A stretch of DNA of 64,000 nt, taken from positions 62,001 through 126,000 of the forward strand of contig JAMLIS010000008.1 of the NCBI GenBank assembly GCA_023954015.1, given 5' to 3'. The notes below the pieces were generated by a model that did not search any database, was not told where the DNA came from, and saw nothing but the letters and a program-made list of their open reading frames with translations. Shown one piece after another: positions 17,860 through 26,910 of the stretch. The DNA comes from Burkholderiaceae bacterium. Lineage in GTDB: Bacteria; Pseudomonadota; Gammaproteobacteria; Burkholderiales; Burkholderiaceae_E. Made by a program: the position numbers and the translations under genes. The first letter of the stretch is position 1. The number at the start of each line of letters is the position of its first letter.

Positions 17860-18681
17860 ATGCAATTGCGAAAGGCCGTGTTTCCGGTGGCCGGACTGGG
17901 TACTCGTTTCCTGCCCGCGACGAAGTCGATTCCCAAGGAGATGCTGCCGATCGTCGACCGGCCGATCATCCAGTACGCCGTCGACGAAGCGATCGAAGCC
18001 GGATGCGACACGCTGATCTTCGTCACCGGACGCTCCAAGCGCGCGGTGGAAGACTATTTCGATCGTGCCCCCGAACTGGAAGCCGAACTCGAAGCCAAGG
18101 GCAAGCACGAGGCGCTGGTGGCCGTTCGCAACATCGTTCCGCCGCACGTGAAGGTGCTCTTCGTTCGCCAGCCCGCGCCGCTGGGCCTGGGTCACGCGGT
18201 GCTGTGCGCGGCGCCGATGATCGGCGACGACGAGCACTTCGCGGTATTGCTGCCCGATGACCTCATCGACGGGCATCCGGAGGGTGTGCTCAGCCAGATG
18301 CTGCCGCTGGCCGAATCCAGCGGCGGCAGCGTCGTGGCGATCGAGCAGGTGCCGCGCAAGGACGTCGACAAGTACGGCATCGTCTCGCCCGCCGACGAGC
18401 AGGGCCCGCGCATGCGGATCACGTCGATCGTCGAGAAGCCCACGGTGGAGGACGCGCCTTCCACCTATGCGGTCGTCGGCCGCTACATCCTGCATCCGTC
18501 GATCCTGAAGACGCTGGTCGACCTGCCGCCCGGCAGCGGTGGCGAGATCCAGCTCACCGACGCACTCGCTCGCCAGATCGAATCGCCCGGGCTGCACGGC
18601 TACCGCTTCGGCGGCAAGCGCTTCGACTGCGGCGGCAAGCAGGGTTTCCTCACGGCCAACATCTACTTCGGCCTGCTCTGA
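17860..18681 (+). CDS. galU: UTP-glucose-1-phosphate uridylyltransferase
   Basis: Makes UDP-glucose from UTP and glucose 1-phosphate in the cytoplasm, feeding polysaccharide, LPS and trehalose synthesis. 273 residues. The nucleotide-binding signature AGLGTRFLPATKSIPKEMLP is at residues 11-30; DDLID (metal site) near residue 132 and VEKP near residue 190 are also present. The open frame extends upstream, but the protein pattern begins at MQLRKAVFPVAG. It heads a run of sugar-metabolism genes. Confidence 0.96.
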   Translation: MQLRKAVFPVAGLGTRFLPATKSIPKEMLPIVDRPIIQYAVDEAIEAGCDTLIFVTGRSKRAVEDYFDRAPELEAELEAKGKHEALVAVRNIVPPHVKVLFVRQPAPLGLGHAVLCAAPMIGDDEHFAVLLPDDLIDGHPEGVLSQMLPLAESSGGSVVAIEQVPRKDVDKYGIVSPADEQGPRMRITSIVEKPTVEDAPSTYAVVGRYILHPSILKTLVDLPPGSGGEIQLTDALARQIESPGLHGYRFGGKRFDCGGKQGFLTANIYFGLL

Positions 18682-18708
18682 AGCGCACGCACGGTACGAT
18701 CGTTCGCG

Positions 18709-20058
18709 ATGAACGACGTACCGAGCGCGGAGGAAAGCCGGCTGCAGCGCATGCAGCAGCGCGCCTTCGATTACTTTCTCCACGAGACCAATCCGCAGAA
18801 CGGGCTCGTGGTCGACAAGACCGCCGATAACTGGCCGGCGAGCATCGCCGCCACCGGCATGGCGCTGTCGTGCTATCCGGTGGCCGTCGAGCGCGGCTTC
18901 GTCACGCGCGCCCAGGCCAGTTCGCGCGTGCTCGCGGCGCTGCGCTTCTTTCGCGACAGCGAGCAGGGCCGCGGCGCCGATGCCAGCGGTTACCGCGGCT
19001 TCTATTACCACTTCCTCGACCTGCAGAGCGGGCGGCGCGCCTGGCGCTGCGAGCTGTCCACGGTGGACACCGCGTTCCTCGTGGCCGGCATGCTCTGCGC
19101 AGCGCAGTATTTCGATTCCGACGAAGGCGACGAGCGCGAGCTGCGCGAACTGGCCCGGTTGCTGTACGAACGCGTCGACTGGAAGTGGGCGCTGGGCCGC
19201 GCGTCCACGATCGGGCACGGCTGGCGGCCCGAGTCGGGCTTCCTGCGCTATCGCTGGGAAGGCTACGACGAGGCGATGCTGCTGTACCTGCTCGCGCTCG
19301 GTTCACCGACGCATCCGGTTCCGGCCGATGCGTGGGCTGCATGGTGCGCGTCCTACGAGTGGATCCGCTACTTCGACGTCGACTACCTGTATGCCGGGCC
19401 GCTGTTCACGCATCAGCTCTCGCACGTGTGGGTGGATTTCCGCGGAATCCGCGACGCGTTCATGCGCGACAAGGGCATCGACTACTTCGAGAACAGCCGG
19501 CGCGCGACGACCGTCCAGCAGCGCTATGCGCAGGAGAACCCGCAGCGCTTCCACGGATACGGCGAGCACGCCTGGGGCCTCACGGCGAGCGACGGCCCCG
19601 GACCCACGACGCGGCGCATCGACGGCATCCAGCGGCGCTTCTACGACTACCTCGGGCGCGGCGTTCCCTTCGGACCCGACGACGGAACGCTCGCGCCGTG
19701 GGCCGTCGTCGCGTCGATTCCGTTTGCACCCGAGATCGTGCTGCCGAGCATCCACCACTGTGTCGAGCACCTGCGACTGCACGATTCGCATCGCTACGGT
19801 TTTCGTGCCACCTACAACGCAACCTTCGGCCGTGCCGGCGACGCGCCCGGCTGGATCTCGCCGTTCCATTTCGGGCTGAACCTCGGGCCGAACGTGCTCA
19901 TGATCGAGAACCACCGCAGCGATCTCGTCTGGGCGCTGATGCGCGGATGTGCGCCACTGGTCGAAGGGCTGCGGCGCGCGGGGTTCGAGGGCGGCTGGCT
20001 CGAAGAGGTGCGCGCCGACGGGAACGACCAACGGAGATCGACATGCAACTCGGAATGA
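18709..20058 (+). CDS. Glucoamylase-like/GH144-type glycoside hydrolase
   Basis: 449 residues of the glucoamylase-like fold (an (alpha/alpha)6 barrel) found in GH144 endo-beta-1,2-glucanases and in cyclic beta-1,2-glucan synthases. Diagnostic parts are RAFDYFLHETNPQNGLVVDK near residue 18, GYRGFYYHFLD, WSTVDTAF-like CELSTVDTAFLVAG, RWEGYDEAMLLYLLALGSPT, and EHAWGLTASDGPGP near residue 287. There is no signal peptide, so it should act in the cytoplasm, for example on imported sophoro-oligosaccharides or an internal glucan; the substrate is inference. Its 3' end overlaps the gnd gene by 16 nt, linking it to the pentose-phosphate genes. Confidence 0.8.
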   Translation: MNDVPSAEESRLQRMQQRAFDYFLHETNPQNGLVVDKTADNWPASIAATGMALSCYPVAVERGFVTRAQASSRVLAALRFFRDSEQGRGADASGYRGFYYHFLDLQSGRRAWRCELSTVDTAFLVAGMLCAAQYFDSDEGDERELRELARLLYERVDWKWALGRASTIGHGWRPESGFLRYRWEGYDEAMLLYLLALGSPTHPVPADAWAAWCASYEWIRYFDVDYLYAGPLFTHQLSHVWVDFRGIRDAFMRDKGIDYFENSRRATTVQQRYAQENPQRFHGYGEHAWGLTASDGPGPTTRRIDGIQRRFYDYLGRGVPFGPDDGTLAPWAVVASIPFAPEIVLPSIHHCVEHLRLHDSHRYGFRATYNATFGRAGDAPGWISPFHFGLNLGPNVLMIENHRSDLVWALMRGCAPLVEGLRRAGFEGGWLEEVRADGNDQRRSTCNSE

Positions 20059-20951
20059 TCGGCCTGGGGCGCATGGGCGCGAACCTCGCGGCGCGTCTCG
20101 TGCGCGCCGGACACCAGGTGGCCGGCTTCGATCCGCAGCCGGATGCGCGCCAGGCGCTTGCGCAGTCGGGCGGGAAGGCGGTCGAATCGCTCGAGGCGCT
20201 GGTGGCCGCTCTCGTTCCCCCGCGCGCCGTCTGGACGATGGTGCCGGCCGGCGCGATCACCGAGCGCACGGTCGCGTCGCTGCGGGACCTGCTCGAGCGC
20301 GGCGACGCGCTGATCGACGGCGGCAATTCGTTCTACAAGGACACGCAGCGCCGCGCGCATGCCTGCGCCGAGCGCGGAATCGACTACGTGGACGCGGGGA
20401 CGAGCGGCGGTGTCTGGGGCCTGGGCGAAGGCTACAGCCTGATGGTGGGCGGCGACGAAGCGGTCGTCGAGCGACTGCGCCCGATCTTCGAGGCGCTCGC
20501 GCCCGCGCCGGATCGCGGTTGGGGGCGCGTGGGCCCGAGCGGCGCCGGACATTTCACGAAGATGGTGCACAACGGCATCGAATACGGGCTGATGCAGGCC
20601 TATGCCGAAGGGTTCTCCGTGCTGTCGCACAAGGCCGATTTCGAACTCGACCTGCACCAGGTGGCCGAGATCTGGCGCTACGGCAGCGTCGTGCGTTCGT
20701 GGCTGCTCGACCTCGCCGCGCGCGCCTTCGAAGAGAACCCGACGCTCGACGGGATCGCGCCGTACGTCGAGGACTCCGGCGAAGGCCGCTGGACGGTGGC
20801 CGAGGCGATCGAACTGAACGTGCCGGCGCCGGTCATCACCCAGTCGCTGATCGAGCGGCTGCGCTCACGCGACGACGAGTCGTTCTCGGACAGGCTGCTG
20901 TCGGCGTTGCGCAACCAGTTCGGCGGGCACGCGATGAAGAAGGAGGAATAG
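20043..20951 (+). CDS. gnd: 6-phosphogluconate dehydrogenase (decarboxylating), short type
   Basis: Converts 6-phosphogluconate to ribulose 5-phosphate, CO2 and NAD(P)H. At 302 residues it belongs to the short (GntZ/YqeC-like) branch rather than the 470-residue enterobacterial type. Motifs are GLGRMGANLAARLVRAGHQV near residue 6 (dinucleotide fold), DGGNSFYKDTQ near residue 95, DAGTSGGVWGLGEGYSLMVG near residue 117, and KMVHNGIEYG near residue 177. Short-branch members often prefer NAD. It starts 16 nt inside the upstream glucanase gene and precedes pgl by 36 nt. Confidence 0.94.
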   Translation: MQLGMIGLGRMGANLAARLVRAGHQVAGFDPQPDARQALAQSGGKAVESLEALVAALVPPRAVWTMVPAGAITERTVASLRDLLERGDALIDGGNSFYKDTQRRAHACAERGIDYVDAGTSGGVWGLGEGYSLMVGGDEAVVERLRPIFEALAPAPDRGWGRVGPSGAGHFTKMVHNGIEYGLMQAYAEGFSVLSHKADFELDLHQVAEIWRYGSVVRSWLLDLAARAFEENPTLDGIAPYVEDSGEGRWTVAEAIELNVPAPVITQSLIERLRSRDDESFSDRLLSALRNQFGGHAMKKEE

Positions 20952-20987
20952 GCGCGAGATCCCTGATCTCGGCGACGAGGGGTTGCA

Positions 20988-21698
20988 ATGAAGCCGAACG
21001 ATGCAGTTGCGCGATCCACCCGCTGGCATGTCGTGCCGACTCGCGACGCACTCCAAGCGGAAGCGCTCGCGCGCGTCTCGAGCGCCGCTCAGGATGCCTG
21101 CGCTCACCGAAGCCGTTTCCGGATCGTGCTCGCCGGCGGCGAGACGCCGCGCGACGTCTACCGGCGCCTCGTCGCGCTCGAGACGCAATGGGCGCACTGG
21201 GAGGTCTACTTCGGCGACGAGCGTTGCGTGCCGCGAGGCGACGCCGAGCGCAACGACCGCATGGCCTTCGATGCGTGGCTCGATCACGTCGCGATTCCTC
21301 GCGATGCGATCCATGTCGTCCCCGCGGAGCAGGGGCCGGCTGCCGGTGCCGAAGCCTATAGGCGCACGCTCGCCGGAGTGGCCGACTTCGATCTCGTACT
21401 GCTCGGTCTCGGCGAGGACGGGCATACCGCGAGCCTCTTTCCCGGAGCGCACGAACGCGGCGAAGCGGCCGATGCACCCGATGCGCTGCCGGTGTTCGAT
21501 GCGCCGAAGCCGCCGCCCGAACGAGTGTCGATGAGCGCGGCGAGGCTCGGCCGTGCGCGCGGGGTGCTGTTTCTCGTCGCGGGGGAGTCCAAGCGCGATG
21601 CGGTGCGGCGATGGCGCGCGGGAGAGGATCTTCCTGCATCGTCGATTCGCTGCGCGACCGGCGTGGACGTGCTCGTCGAGAGCGTGGCGTTCGGGTAG
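20988..21698 (+). CDS. pgl: 6-phosphogluconolactonase
   Basis: 236 residues of the SOL/DevB type. It hydrolyses 6-phosphogluconolactone, the step between Zwf and Gnd. Signatures are VLAGGETPRDVYRRL near residue 46, VYFGDERCVP near residue 73, and LLGLGEDGHTASLFPG near residue 143. GAGGGG precedes the ATG. Together with gnd, tkt and zwf it completes an oxidative pentose-phosphate set in this region. Confidence 0.95.
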   Translation: MKPNDAVARSTRWHVVPTRDALQAEALARVSSAAQDACAHRSRFRIVLAGGETPRDVYRRLVALETQWAHWEVYFGDERCVPRGDAERNDRMAFDAWLDHVAIPRDAIHVVPAEQGPAAGAEAYRRTLAGVADFDLVLLGLGEDGHTASLFPGAHERGEAADAPDALPVFDAPKPPPERVSMSAARLGRARGVLFLVAGESKRDAVRRWRAGEDLPASSIRCATGVDVLVESVAFG

Positions 21699-21720
21699 CG
21701 GCCGAGCGAGCGGGGGCCTG

Positions 21721-21794
21721 GAAATGGTTCGCTACCGCGCGAGCGGTTCCGAAATGGATCGGAAAAAGAACTAGAATCCGGAACGGATCCATTC
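21721..21794 (+). promoter_or_regulatory. Promoter and operator repeats of the toxin-antitoxin pair
   Basis: A -10-like TAGAAT (21772-21777) lies 27 nt upstream of the antitoxin start. It is bracketed by AATGGATC (21753-21760) and its exact inverse GATCCATT (21786-21793). A further direct copy, GAAATGGTTC (21721-21730), lies 30 bp upstream of GAAATGGATC (21751-21760). Such arrays fit autorepression by a ribbon-helix-helix antitoxin. Confidence 0.5.
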
Positions 21795-21804
21795 GAGGCG
21801 CAAA

Positions 21805-22113
21805 ATGCCCGAGCAAGTCGTCAATCTGTCGATCAAGGGCGTCCCGGTCTCCGTTGCGGAACGGCTGCGCGCGCGTGCGGCCCGGAATCACCGCTCTTTG
21901 CAGGGCGAGTTGATGGCGATCATCGAGGCTGCGGCCGAATCGGCGTACGTTCCGACGTCGTCAGCTTCGGCGGGCGCAGCGCGACGCAAACCGCCGGAGG
22001 CCACCCGGCCCATCGGCGAGATCATCGATTCGCTGCGCGCGCGCTTTCCCGACCCGCCGGCAGGCGCTCCGCTCGGCGTCGACATCATCCGGGCCGACAG
22101 GGATGAACGTTGA
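21805..22113 (+). CDS. Antitoxin of a VapBC/FitAB-type module (ribbon-helix-helix)
   Basis: 102 residues. The N-terminus VVNLSIKGVPVSVAERLRAR followed by RNHRSLQGELMAIIEAA is the Arc/FitA-type ribbon-helix-helix fold for DNA binding and dimerisation. The basic/proline linker and C-terminal tail (PIGEIIDSLRARFPDPP) would wrap the toxin. It overlaps the toxin gene by 11 nt. Expected roles: neutralise the PIN toxin and repress its own promoter through the repeats upstream. The module sits between pgl and tkt. Confidence 0.85.
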   Translation: MPEQVVNLSIKGVPVSVAERLRARAARNHRSLQGELMAIIEAAAESAYVPTSSASAGAARRKPPEATRPIGEIIDSLRARFPDPPAGAPLGVDIIRADRDER

Positions 22114-22567
22114 ATCAGCCGGACGATCCGGCTTACGCCGCCTCTACGTCGCCGAGCCGGCAGTTGCCTATCGCGTGCTGCCGCCCCTCACCGTCGATTG
22201 CAGCGTTCTCGTCGCGGCACTGTTCCTGGAGCCGGCATTGGGAGAGCAGGCGCGTGCAACCCTGGAGCGATGCGAACTGCATGCCCCCGAATTGCTGGAG
22301 TACGAGTTTGCCAACGCTGCCGTGAAGAAAGCCGCTGCTGCTGGCGAGACCATGGCGAGGGCTGCGCTCGTTGCCTTCGGTGGGGTCGATGTGTCGCTGC
22401 ACCGAGTCGATGCGAAGGACAGCTTCGAGCTCGCCCGGCGCTATTCGCTCAGCGCATACGACGCGGCGTACCTCTGGTTGGCCGGTGAATTGAAGGCGCC
22501 GCTGGCCACTTTCGACCGCGCGCTGGCGAAGGCGGCAGGGCAGTATCTGGGCGGCTCGAGCAGTTGA
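22103..22567 (+). CDS. PIN-domain ribonuclease toxin (VapC/FitB type)
   Basis: 154 residues. The PIN acidic residues are visible: Asp in TVDCSVLVAALF, Glu in PELLEYEFANA, Asp in LSAYDAAYLWLA and Asp in LATFDRALAKAA. PIN toxins cleave RNA. From ATG 22103 there are about 25 residues ahead of the PIN fold; GTG 22175 would give a more compact protein, so the start is uncertain. It overlaps the antitoxin gene and ends 12 nt before the convergent tkt stop. Confidence 0.85.
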   Translation: MNVESAGRSGLRRLYVAEPAVAYRVLPPLTVDCSVLVAALFLEPALGEQARATLERCELHAPELLEYEFANAAVKKAAAAGETMARAALVAFGGVDVSLHRVDAKDSFELARRYSLSAYDAAYLWLAGELKAPLATFDRALAKAAGQYLGGSSS

Positions 22568-22579
22568 TCGGGGCATCCG

Positions 22580-24649
22580 TCACCCCAGGCACCGTCGAGC
22601 CCGCTCGACCACATTCTCCACGTCGAAGCCGTAGCGCCGCATCACCTCGTTCCCCGGCGCAGAGGCACCGAACCGGTCGACGCCGATCACGTCTCCCGCA
22701 TCGCCGACCCAGCGATCCCAGCCCATCGGCGACGCCGCTTCGATCGCGACCCGCGCGCGAACGGCGCGAGGCAATACCGATTCCCGATACGCGCCGTCCT
22801 GCGCCTCGAACAGCTCCCAGCACGGCATCGAGACGACGCGCACCGCTACCCGTTCGGCCGCAAGCTTCTCCGCCGCCTGCAAGGCAAGCGACACCTCGCT
22901 GCCGGTCGCGATCAGGATCAACGCGGGCGGCGTCCGGTCCGATCTGCCGAAGTCCTTCAGCACGTACGCCCCGCGCCGCAACCCGTCGGCCGACGCCACT
23001 GTCGAGGGGTCGAGCACCGGCACCTTCTGCCGCGTGAGCACGAGCGCCGTCGGCCGATCGCGCGTCTCGATCGCCACCCGCCACGCCACCGCCGTCTCGT
23101 TCGCATCGCACGGGCGGATCACGTTCAGGCCGGGCACCGCGCGCAGGCCGGCGATCTGCTCCACCGGCTGATGCGTCGGTCCGTCCTCGCCCAGCACGAT
23201 GCTGTCGTGCGTGAACACGTAGACGACCTGCAGCCCCATCAGCGCGGCCAGGCGGATCGGCGGGCGCATGTAGTCGGAAAACGCCAGGAAGGTCGCGCCG
23301 AACGGCAGCATCGCTCCGTGCGCCGCCAGGCCGTTGAGGATCGCGCCCATCGCGTGCTCGCGCACGCCGAAATGAATGTTGCGCCCGGCATAGCTCCACG
23401 GACCGTTGGGCGTGTCCTGTTTCGACCGCGGCGAAGCCGGCGGCGGATTGAACTCACCCAGCCCTTGCAGCGCGGTGTGGGTGGACGGATCGAGGTCGGC
23501 CGAGCCGCCCGTCAGCGCGGGCAGATGCGTGGCGATTTCGTTGAGGACCTTGCCGGCGGCCACGCGCGTGGCGATGCCTTTCGCGTCCGGCGCGAACGAT
23601 GGAATCGATGCGTCCCACCGTTGGGGCAAGGCGCCGCGCAGACGCTGCTCGAGTTCGTCGGCTTCCTCGGGCAGCGCGACGCGATACGCGTGCAGGCGCG
23701 ACTTCCATTCGTCGACCAGGCGTCGCCCCCGATCGATCGCCTCGCGCGCGCGTTCGCGCGCGTCCTCGGGCACGAAAAAGGCGGGCGACTCGGGCCAGCC
23801 GAGCGTGCGCTTGGTAGCGACGACGTCCTTCTCGCCGAGCGGCGAACCGTGCGCCTTGTAGCTGTCCTGCTCCGGCGACCCGTAGCCGATGTGCGTGCGC
23901 ACGAGCACGAGCGACGGGCGCGCGCGTTCGTTGCAGGCACGTTCGATTGCCGCACCGATTGCGGCCAGATCGTTGCCGTCGTCCACCGTCTCCGTATGCC
24001 AGCCGTAGGCGGCGAAGCGCGCCGCGCGATCCTCACTGAAGGTGATCGGCGTACCGGCCGCCAGCGTCACCGAATTGTCGTCGTAGAGCACGACGAGCTT
24101 GCCCAGCTTCAGGTGCCCGGCAAGCGACGCGGCTTCGGAGGCGACGCCTTCCATCAGGTCGCCGTCGCTGGCGACGACGAAGGTGCGATGGTCGACGACG
24201 TCGTGTTCGGTCCGGTTGTAGCGCGCCGCCAGCTGCGCCTCGGCGATGGCCATCCCCACCGCATTCGAGAGGCCCTGCCCCAACGGTCCGGTGGTGATTT
24301 CGACCCCGGGCGTGTGGCTGCGCTCGGGGTGGCCCGGCGTGCGACTGCCCCATTGGCGGAATTGCCCGAGGTCGTCGAGCGAGAGATCGTAGCCGGTGAG
24401 AAACAGCAGCGAATAGAGCAGTGCCGAGCCGTGCCCGGCAGACAGCACGAAGCGGTCGCGATCGGGCCAGTGGGGGTCGGCGGGCGCGTGGCGAAGGAAG
24501 CGGCTCCACAGTACCCAGGCCATCGGCGCTGCGCCGAGCGGCAGTCCCGGATGGCCGCTGTCGGCCTTCTGCACCATGTCGACGGAAAGGAAGCGCAGCG
24601 TGTCGACACAGCGTGCGTCCACTTCATCGAACGCCTCGTTGCGCTTCAT
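22580..24649 (-). CDS. tkt: Transketolase
   Basis: Thiamine-diphosphate enzyme of the non-oxidative pentose-phosphate pathway and carbon rearrangement, moving two-carbon units between sugar phosphates. 689 residues. Motifs are [13 protein letters not shown] near residue 33, [14 protein letters not shown] near residue 118, the thiamine-diphosphate segment [20 protein letters not shown] near residue 155, and [20 protein letters not shown] near residue 480. AGGGGTGA lies upstream of ATG 24649; the frame opens further upstream but without a ribosome site. A -10-like TAGACT is 44 nt upstream of the start. Confidence 0.96.
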   Translation of the reverse strand: MKRNEAFDEVDARCVDTLRFLSVDMVQKADSGHPGLPLGAAPMAWVLWSRFLRHAPADPHWPDRDRFVLSAGHGSALLYSLLFLTGYDLSLDDLGQFRQWGSRTPGHPERSHTPGVEITTGPLGQGLSNAVGMAIAEAQLAARYNRTEHDVVDHRTFVVASDGDLMEGVASEAASLAGHLKLGKLVVLYDDNSVTLAAGTPITFSEDRAARFAAYGWHTETVDDGNDLAAIGAAIERACNERARPSLVLVRTHIGYGSPEQDSYKAHGSPLGEKDVVATKRTLGWPESPAFFVPEDARERAREAIDRGRRLVDEWKSRLHAYRVALPEEADELEQRLRGALPQRWDASIPSFAPDAKGIATRVAAGKVLNEIATHLPALTGGSADLDPSTHTALQGLGEFNPPPASPRSKQDTPNGPWSYAGRNIHFGVREHAMGAILNGLAAHGAMLPFGATFLAFSDYMRPPIRLAALMGLQVVYVFTHDSIVLGEDGPTHQPVEQIAGLRAVPGLNVIRPCDANETAVAWRVAIETRDRPTALVLTRQKVPVLDPSTVASADGLRRGAYVLKDFGRSDRTPPALILIATGSEVSLALQAAEKLAAERVAVRVVSMPCWELFEAQDGAYRESVLPRAVRARVAIEAASPMGWDRWVGDAGDVIGVDRFGASAPGNEVMRRYGFDVENVVERARRCLG

Positions 24650-24692
24650 CTCGTCACCCCTGCCTCGTGAGCGAAAATCACTCGACCCGTCC

Positions 24693-24698
24693 AGTCTA
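24693..24698 (-). promoter_or_regulatory. -10 element candidate for tkt
   Basis: TAGACT on the minus strand, 44 nt upstream of the tkt start. The same hexamer precedes zwf, gmk (twice), folD and the gene at 57518. No good -35 hexamer is seen. Confidence 0.4.
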
Positions 24699-24741
24699 GG
24701 CACGGGCGCACGAGGCGCTTGGGGGATGCTAGGCTTGCATC

Positions 24742-24968
24742 ATGGATACCGACCCCGTCGTGCGGAACTTGCGCGCGTACTTCGATACCTGAACCGCGCA
24801 CCGGTCGACCTGATCCATCGGCTGCTGCGTGACGGAGTGCTGCTCGTCGAGCGCGATCGTGAAGCGGGGGTGCGCTTCGAGGTCAACGCGCGAAACGAGT
24901 TCTTCGACCTCGAGCCGCATCTGGACCGCTATCGACGAGTCGTCGGGCATCCCCATGGTCGACCGTGA
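24742..24968 (+). pseudogene. Remnant of a MntA-type nucleotidyltransferase antitoxin
   Basis: The reading frame from ATG 24742 ends after 16 codons (MDTDPVVRNLRAYFDT). In another frame the text continues as RYLNRAPVDLIHRLLRDGVL, VERDREAGVRFEVNARNEFF and DLEPHLDRYRR to 24968, which matches the C-terminal half of MntA-like nucleotidyltransferases. The catalytic GSxxxGxxxxxSDxD region, which should lie between, is missing, so a deletion or frame change has removed the active site. It is followed directly by a decayed HepT-like start. Confidence 0.6.
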
Positions 24969-25087
24969 CCTGGTCCACAAGAAGCTCGCCTTCATGATCT
25001 CCTGCACCGCGCGCAATGGATCGACGCCGACCTGGGCCGGTCGATGCGCAACCTCGCGGGCTTTCGCAAATCTGAGCGAGTTGCCCT
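24955..25087 (+). pseudogene. Remnant of a HepT-type (DUF86) toxin
   Basis: ATG 24955 overlaps the end of the antitoxin remnant, as in intact MntA-HepT pairs. It reads MVDRDLVHKKLAFM, a HepT-like beginning, and then loses similarity. Further on, in another frame, DADLGRSMRNLAGFR resembles the segment before the RxxxxHxY active site, which is absent. The convergent zwf gene ends at 25088. Only about 130 of the expected 400 nt remain. Confidence 0.5.
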
Positions 25088-26485
25088 TTATTTCGATGCG
25101 GGCTGCTCGCGTGGATACGGGTCGTGCCACGGCTCACCGTCGGCGACGACCTTTGCGGCCGCCGCCGGCCCCCAGCTTCCGGGGTCGTACGGCAGCACCG
25201 GCCGATCGTCGCGCAGCGCCGGATCGACGACGCGCCAGGCGGCCTCCACCGTGTCGTCGCGCGTGAACAGCGACGAATCGCCGCGCAGCGCGTCGCCGAT
25301 CAGCCGCTCGTACGCGCTCCGGCCGCCGTTCTCCGGACAGCACGTCGCGACCAGCTCGACGTCTTCGCCGAGCATCCCTTCGCCGGGCTTCTTCGCGCGC
25401 GCACCGATCGAGACGATCACCTCGGGACTCAACTGGAAGCGGAAGTAGTTCGAGCGTGCCTTCGACACCGGGTCGAAGACCGACATCGGCGGCGTCTTCA
25501 GGTCGACGAAGACCTCGGTCGCGGTCACCGGCAGGCACTTCCCGGCACGGATGTAGAACGGCACGCCGGCCCAGCGCCAGGTGTCGATCTGCAAGCGCAG
25601 CGCGACGAAGGTCTCGACCTTCGAGTCGGCTGCGACGCCGGGCTCGTCGCGGTAGCCGCGGAACTGCCCGCGTACGACCTGCGCCGGGTCGAGCGGGCGC
25701 ATCGCACGGAACAGCCGCAGCTTCTCCGAGCGCATCGACTCTGCGTCGCTGCCGATCGGCGCGTCCATCGCGAGCAGCGAGACGACCTGCAGCAGGTGGT
25801 TCTGCACGACGTCGCGGATCGTGCCGACGCCGTCGTAGAACGCGCCGCGCCCGCGAACGCCGAAGGCCTCGGCCATCGTGATCTGCACCGAGTCGATGTG
25901 CGTGCGGTTCCACAGCGGCTCGACGAACGAATTCGCGAAGCGAAAATACAGCAGGTTCTGCACCGCCTCCTTGCCGAGATAGTGGTCGATGCGAAAGACC
26001 GACGACTCGGGAAAGTGCGCATGCAGCGTGCGGTTCAGTTCGCGCGCCGATTCGAGGTCGCGTCCGAAGGGCTTCTCGACGATCACGCGCGCGCCGTCGG
26101 TGCCACCGGCTTTCGCCAACCCCTCGAGCACCGTCTCGAACATCGACGGCGGGATGGCGAGGTAGTGCAGCGGGTGCGACGCGTCGCCGATCTCCTTGCG
26201 CAGCTTCGCGAAGGTGTTCGGGTCGCGGTAGTCGCCGTCGATGTAGCGAAGCTGGCGGCACAGTGCCTGCCAGGCGTTTTCGTCGACGGGCCCCTTCGCC
26301 TCGAGGCTCGAGCGCGCGCGCGAGCGGAACTCGTCGATCGACATCGGCGAACGCGCCACGCCGACGATCGGGACGTCGAGCTGGCCGGAATGCGCCAGCG
26401 CGGCGAGCGCGGGAAAGATCTTGCCGCGGGCGAGGTCGCCGGTGGCGCCGAAGAAGACGAAGGCGTCGGCGCGAAACGAGGGCAT
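25088..26485 (-). CDS. zwf: Glucose-6-phosphate 1-dehydrogenase
   Basis: Oxidises glucose 6-phosphate to the lactone, producing NAD(P)H, the entry step of the oxidative pentose-phosphate (and Entner-Doudoroff) route. 465 residues. Motifs are [17 protein letters not shown] near residue 11 (coenzyme), EKPFGRDL near residue 140, the active site [19 protein letters not shown] near residue 168, and [13 protein letters not shown] near residue 325. ATG 26485 is chosen because GGAGG lies 6 nt upstream; the next in-frame ATG upstream (26497) overlaps that ribosome site. TAGACT, a -10-like hexamer, lies 33 nt upstream. Confidence 0.96.
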   Translation of the reverse strand: MPSFRADAFVFFGATGDLARGKIFPALAALAHSGQLDVPIVGVARSPMSIDEFRSRARSSLEAKGPVDENAWQALCRQLRYIDGDYRDPNTFAKLRKEIGDASHPLHYLAIPPSMFETVLEGLAKAGGTDGARVIVEKPFGRDLESARELNRTLHAHFPESSVFRIDHYLGKEAVQNLLYFRFANSFVEPLWNRTHIDSVQITMAEAFGVRGRGAFYDGVGTIRDVVQNHLLQVVSLLAMDAPIGSDAESMRSEKLRLFRAMRPLDPAQVVRGQFRGYRDEPGVAADSKVETFVALRLQIDTWRWAGVPFYIRAGKCLPVTATEVFVDLKTPPMSVFDPVSKARSNYFRFQLSPEVIVSIGARAKKPGEGMLGEDVELVATCCPENGGRSAYERLIGDALRGDSSLFTRDDTVEAAWRVVDPALRDDRPVLPYDPGSWGPAAAAKVVADGEPWHDPYPREQPASK

Positions 26486-26517
26486 CGATGCCTCCACGGA
26501 CGATGCTGCGTGGATTC

Positions 26518-26523
26518 AGTCTA
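26518..26523 (-). promoter_or_regulatory. -10 element candidate for zwf
   Basis: TAGACT on the minus strand, 33 nt upstream of the zwf start; same hexamer and orientation as upstream of tkt, gmk and folD. Confidence 0.4.
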
Positions 26524-26587
26524 TCGAGGCCGGAAAGTCACCCTCGGGATACGCGATTCGGGCAGTGGGGTCGATTCATGCTGCTGA

Positions 26588-26740
26588 TCATGGCGTGGTC
26601 GACCTAGGCGACGGAGAGGTCCTCGGAAGTTGATATCTGATAAACGCAAAGTTGTTGGCAACATGGCATTCGTTGCACCCGTCGACAGCCTGCTTGAATG
26701 CGGCAGCGTGCCGATCCGCCCTCGCGAAATGCGATCGCGC
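26588..26740 (-). pseudogene. C-terminal fragment of a c-type cytochrome
   Basis: The minus-strand frame ending at 26588 contains AFKQAVDGCNECHVANNFAF, then IRYQLPRTSPSP. This resembles the last helix of small cytochrome c-like proteins: a CxxCH haem site followed by F-x-R-x-x-x-P-x-x-SP near the C-terminus. Upstream the frame loses cytochrome character (basic, Ser/Arg-rich text), so only the end of a gene seems to remain. The rest of 26486-26910 holds no convincing gene. The call depends on one short motif. Confidence 0.4.
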
Positions 26741-26910
26741 GAGTGGGATCGTATGCCGGCGTGCTTGCGTGCGAAGATCGCGGCCTGGCCGACGACGCGC
26801 GGATCCTTCGATGACAGCAGTCGAGAAACTCGACATCGCGCAGTGCTCTTCGGCGCTGCGCGATCGATGGGACGCTTTCGCCGGCGGGGTGTCCGGCGGT
26901 GATCCCGCGC

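Noticed and set aside
26630..26902. Plus-strand frame of 90 codons in the zwf-carrier protein gap
   Set aside because: No ribosome site, no recognisable fold and Arg-rich composition; the opposite strand holds a cytochrome-like tail.
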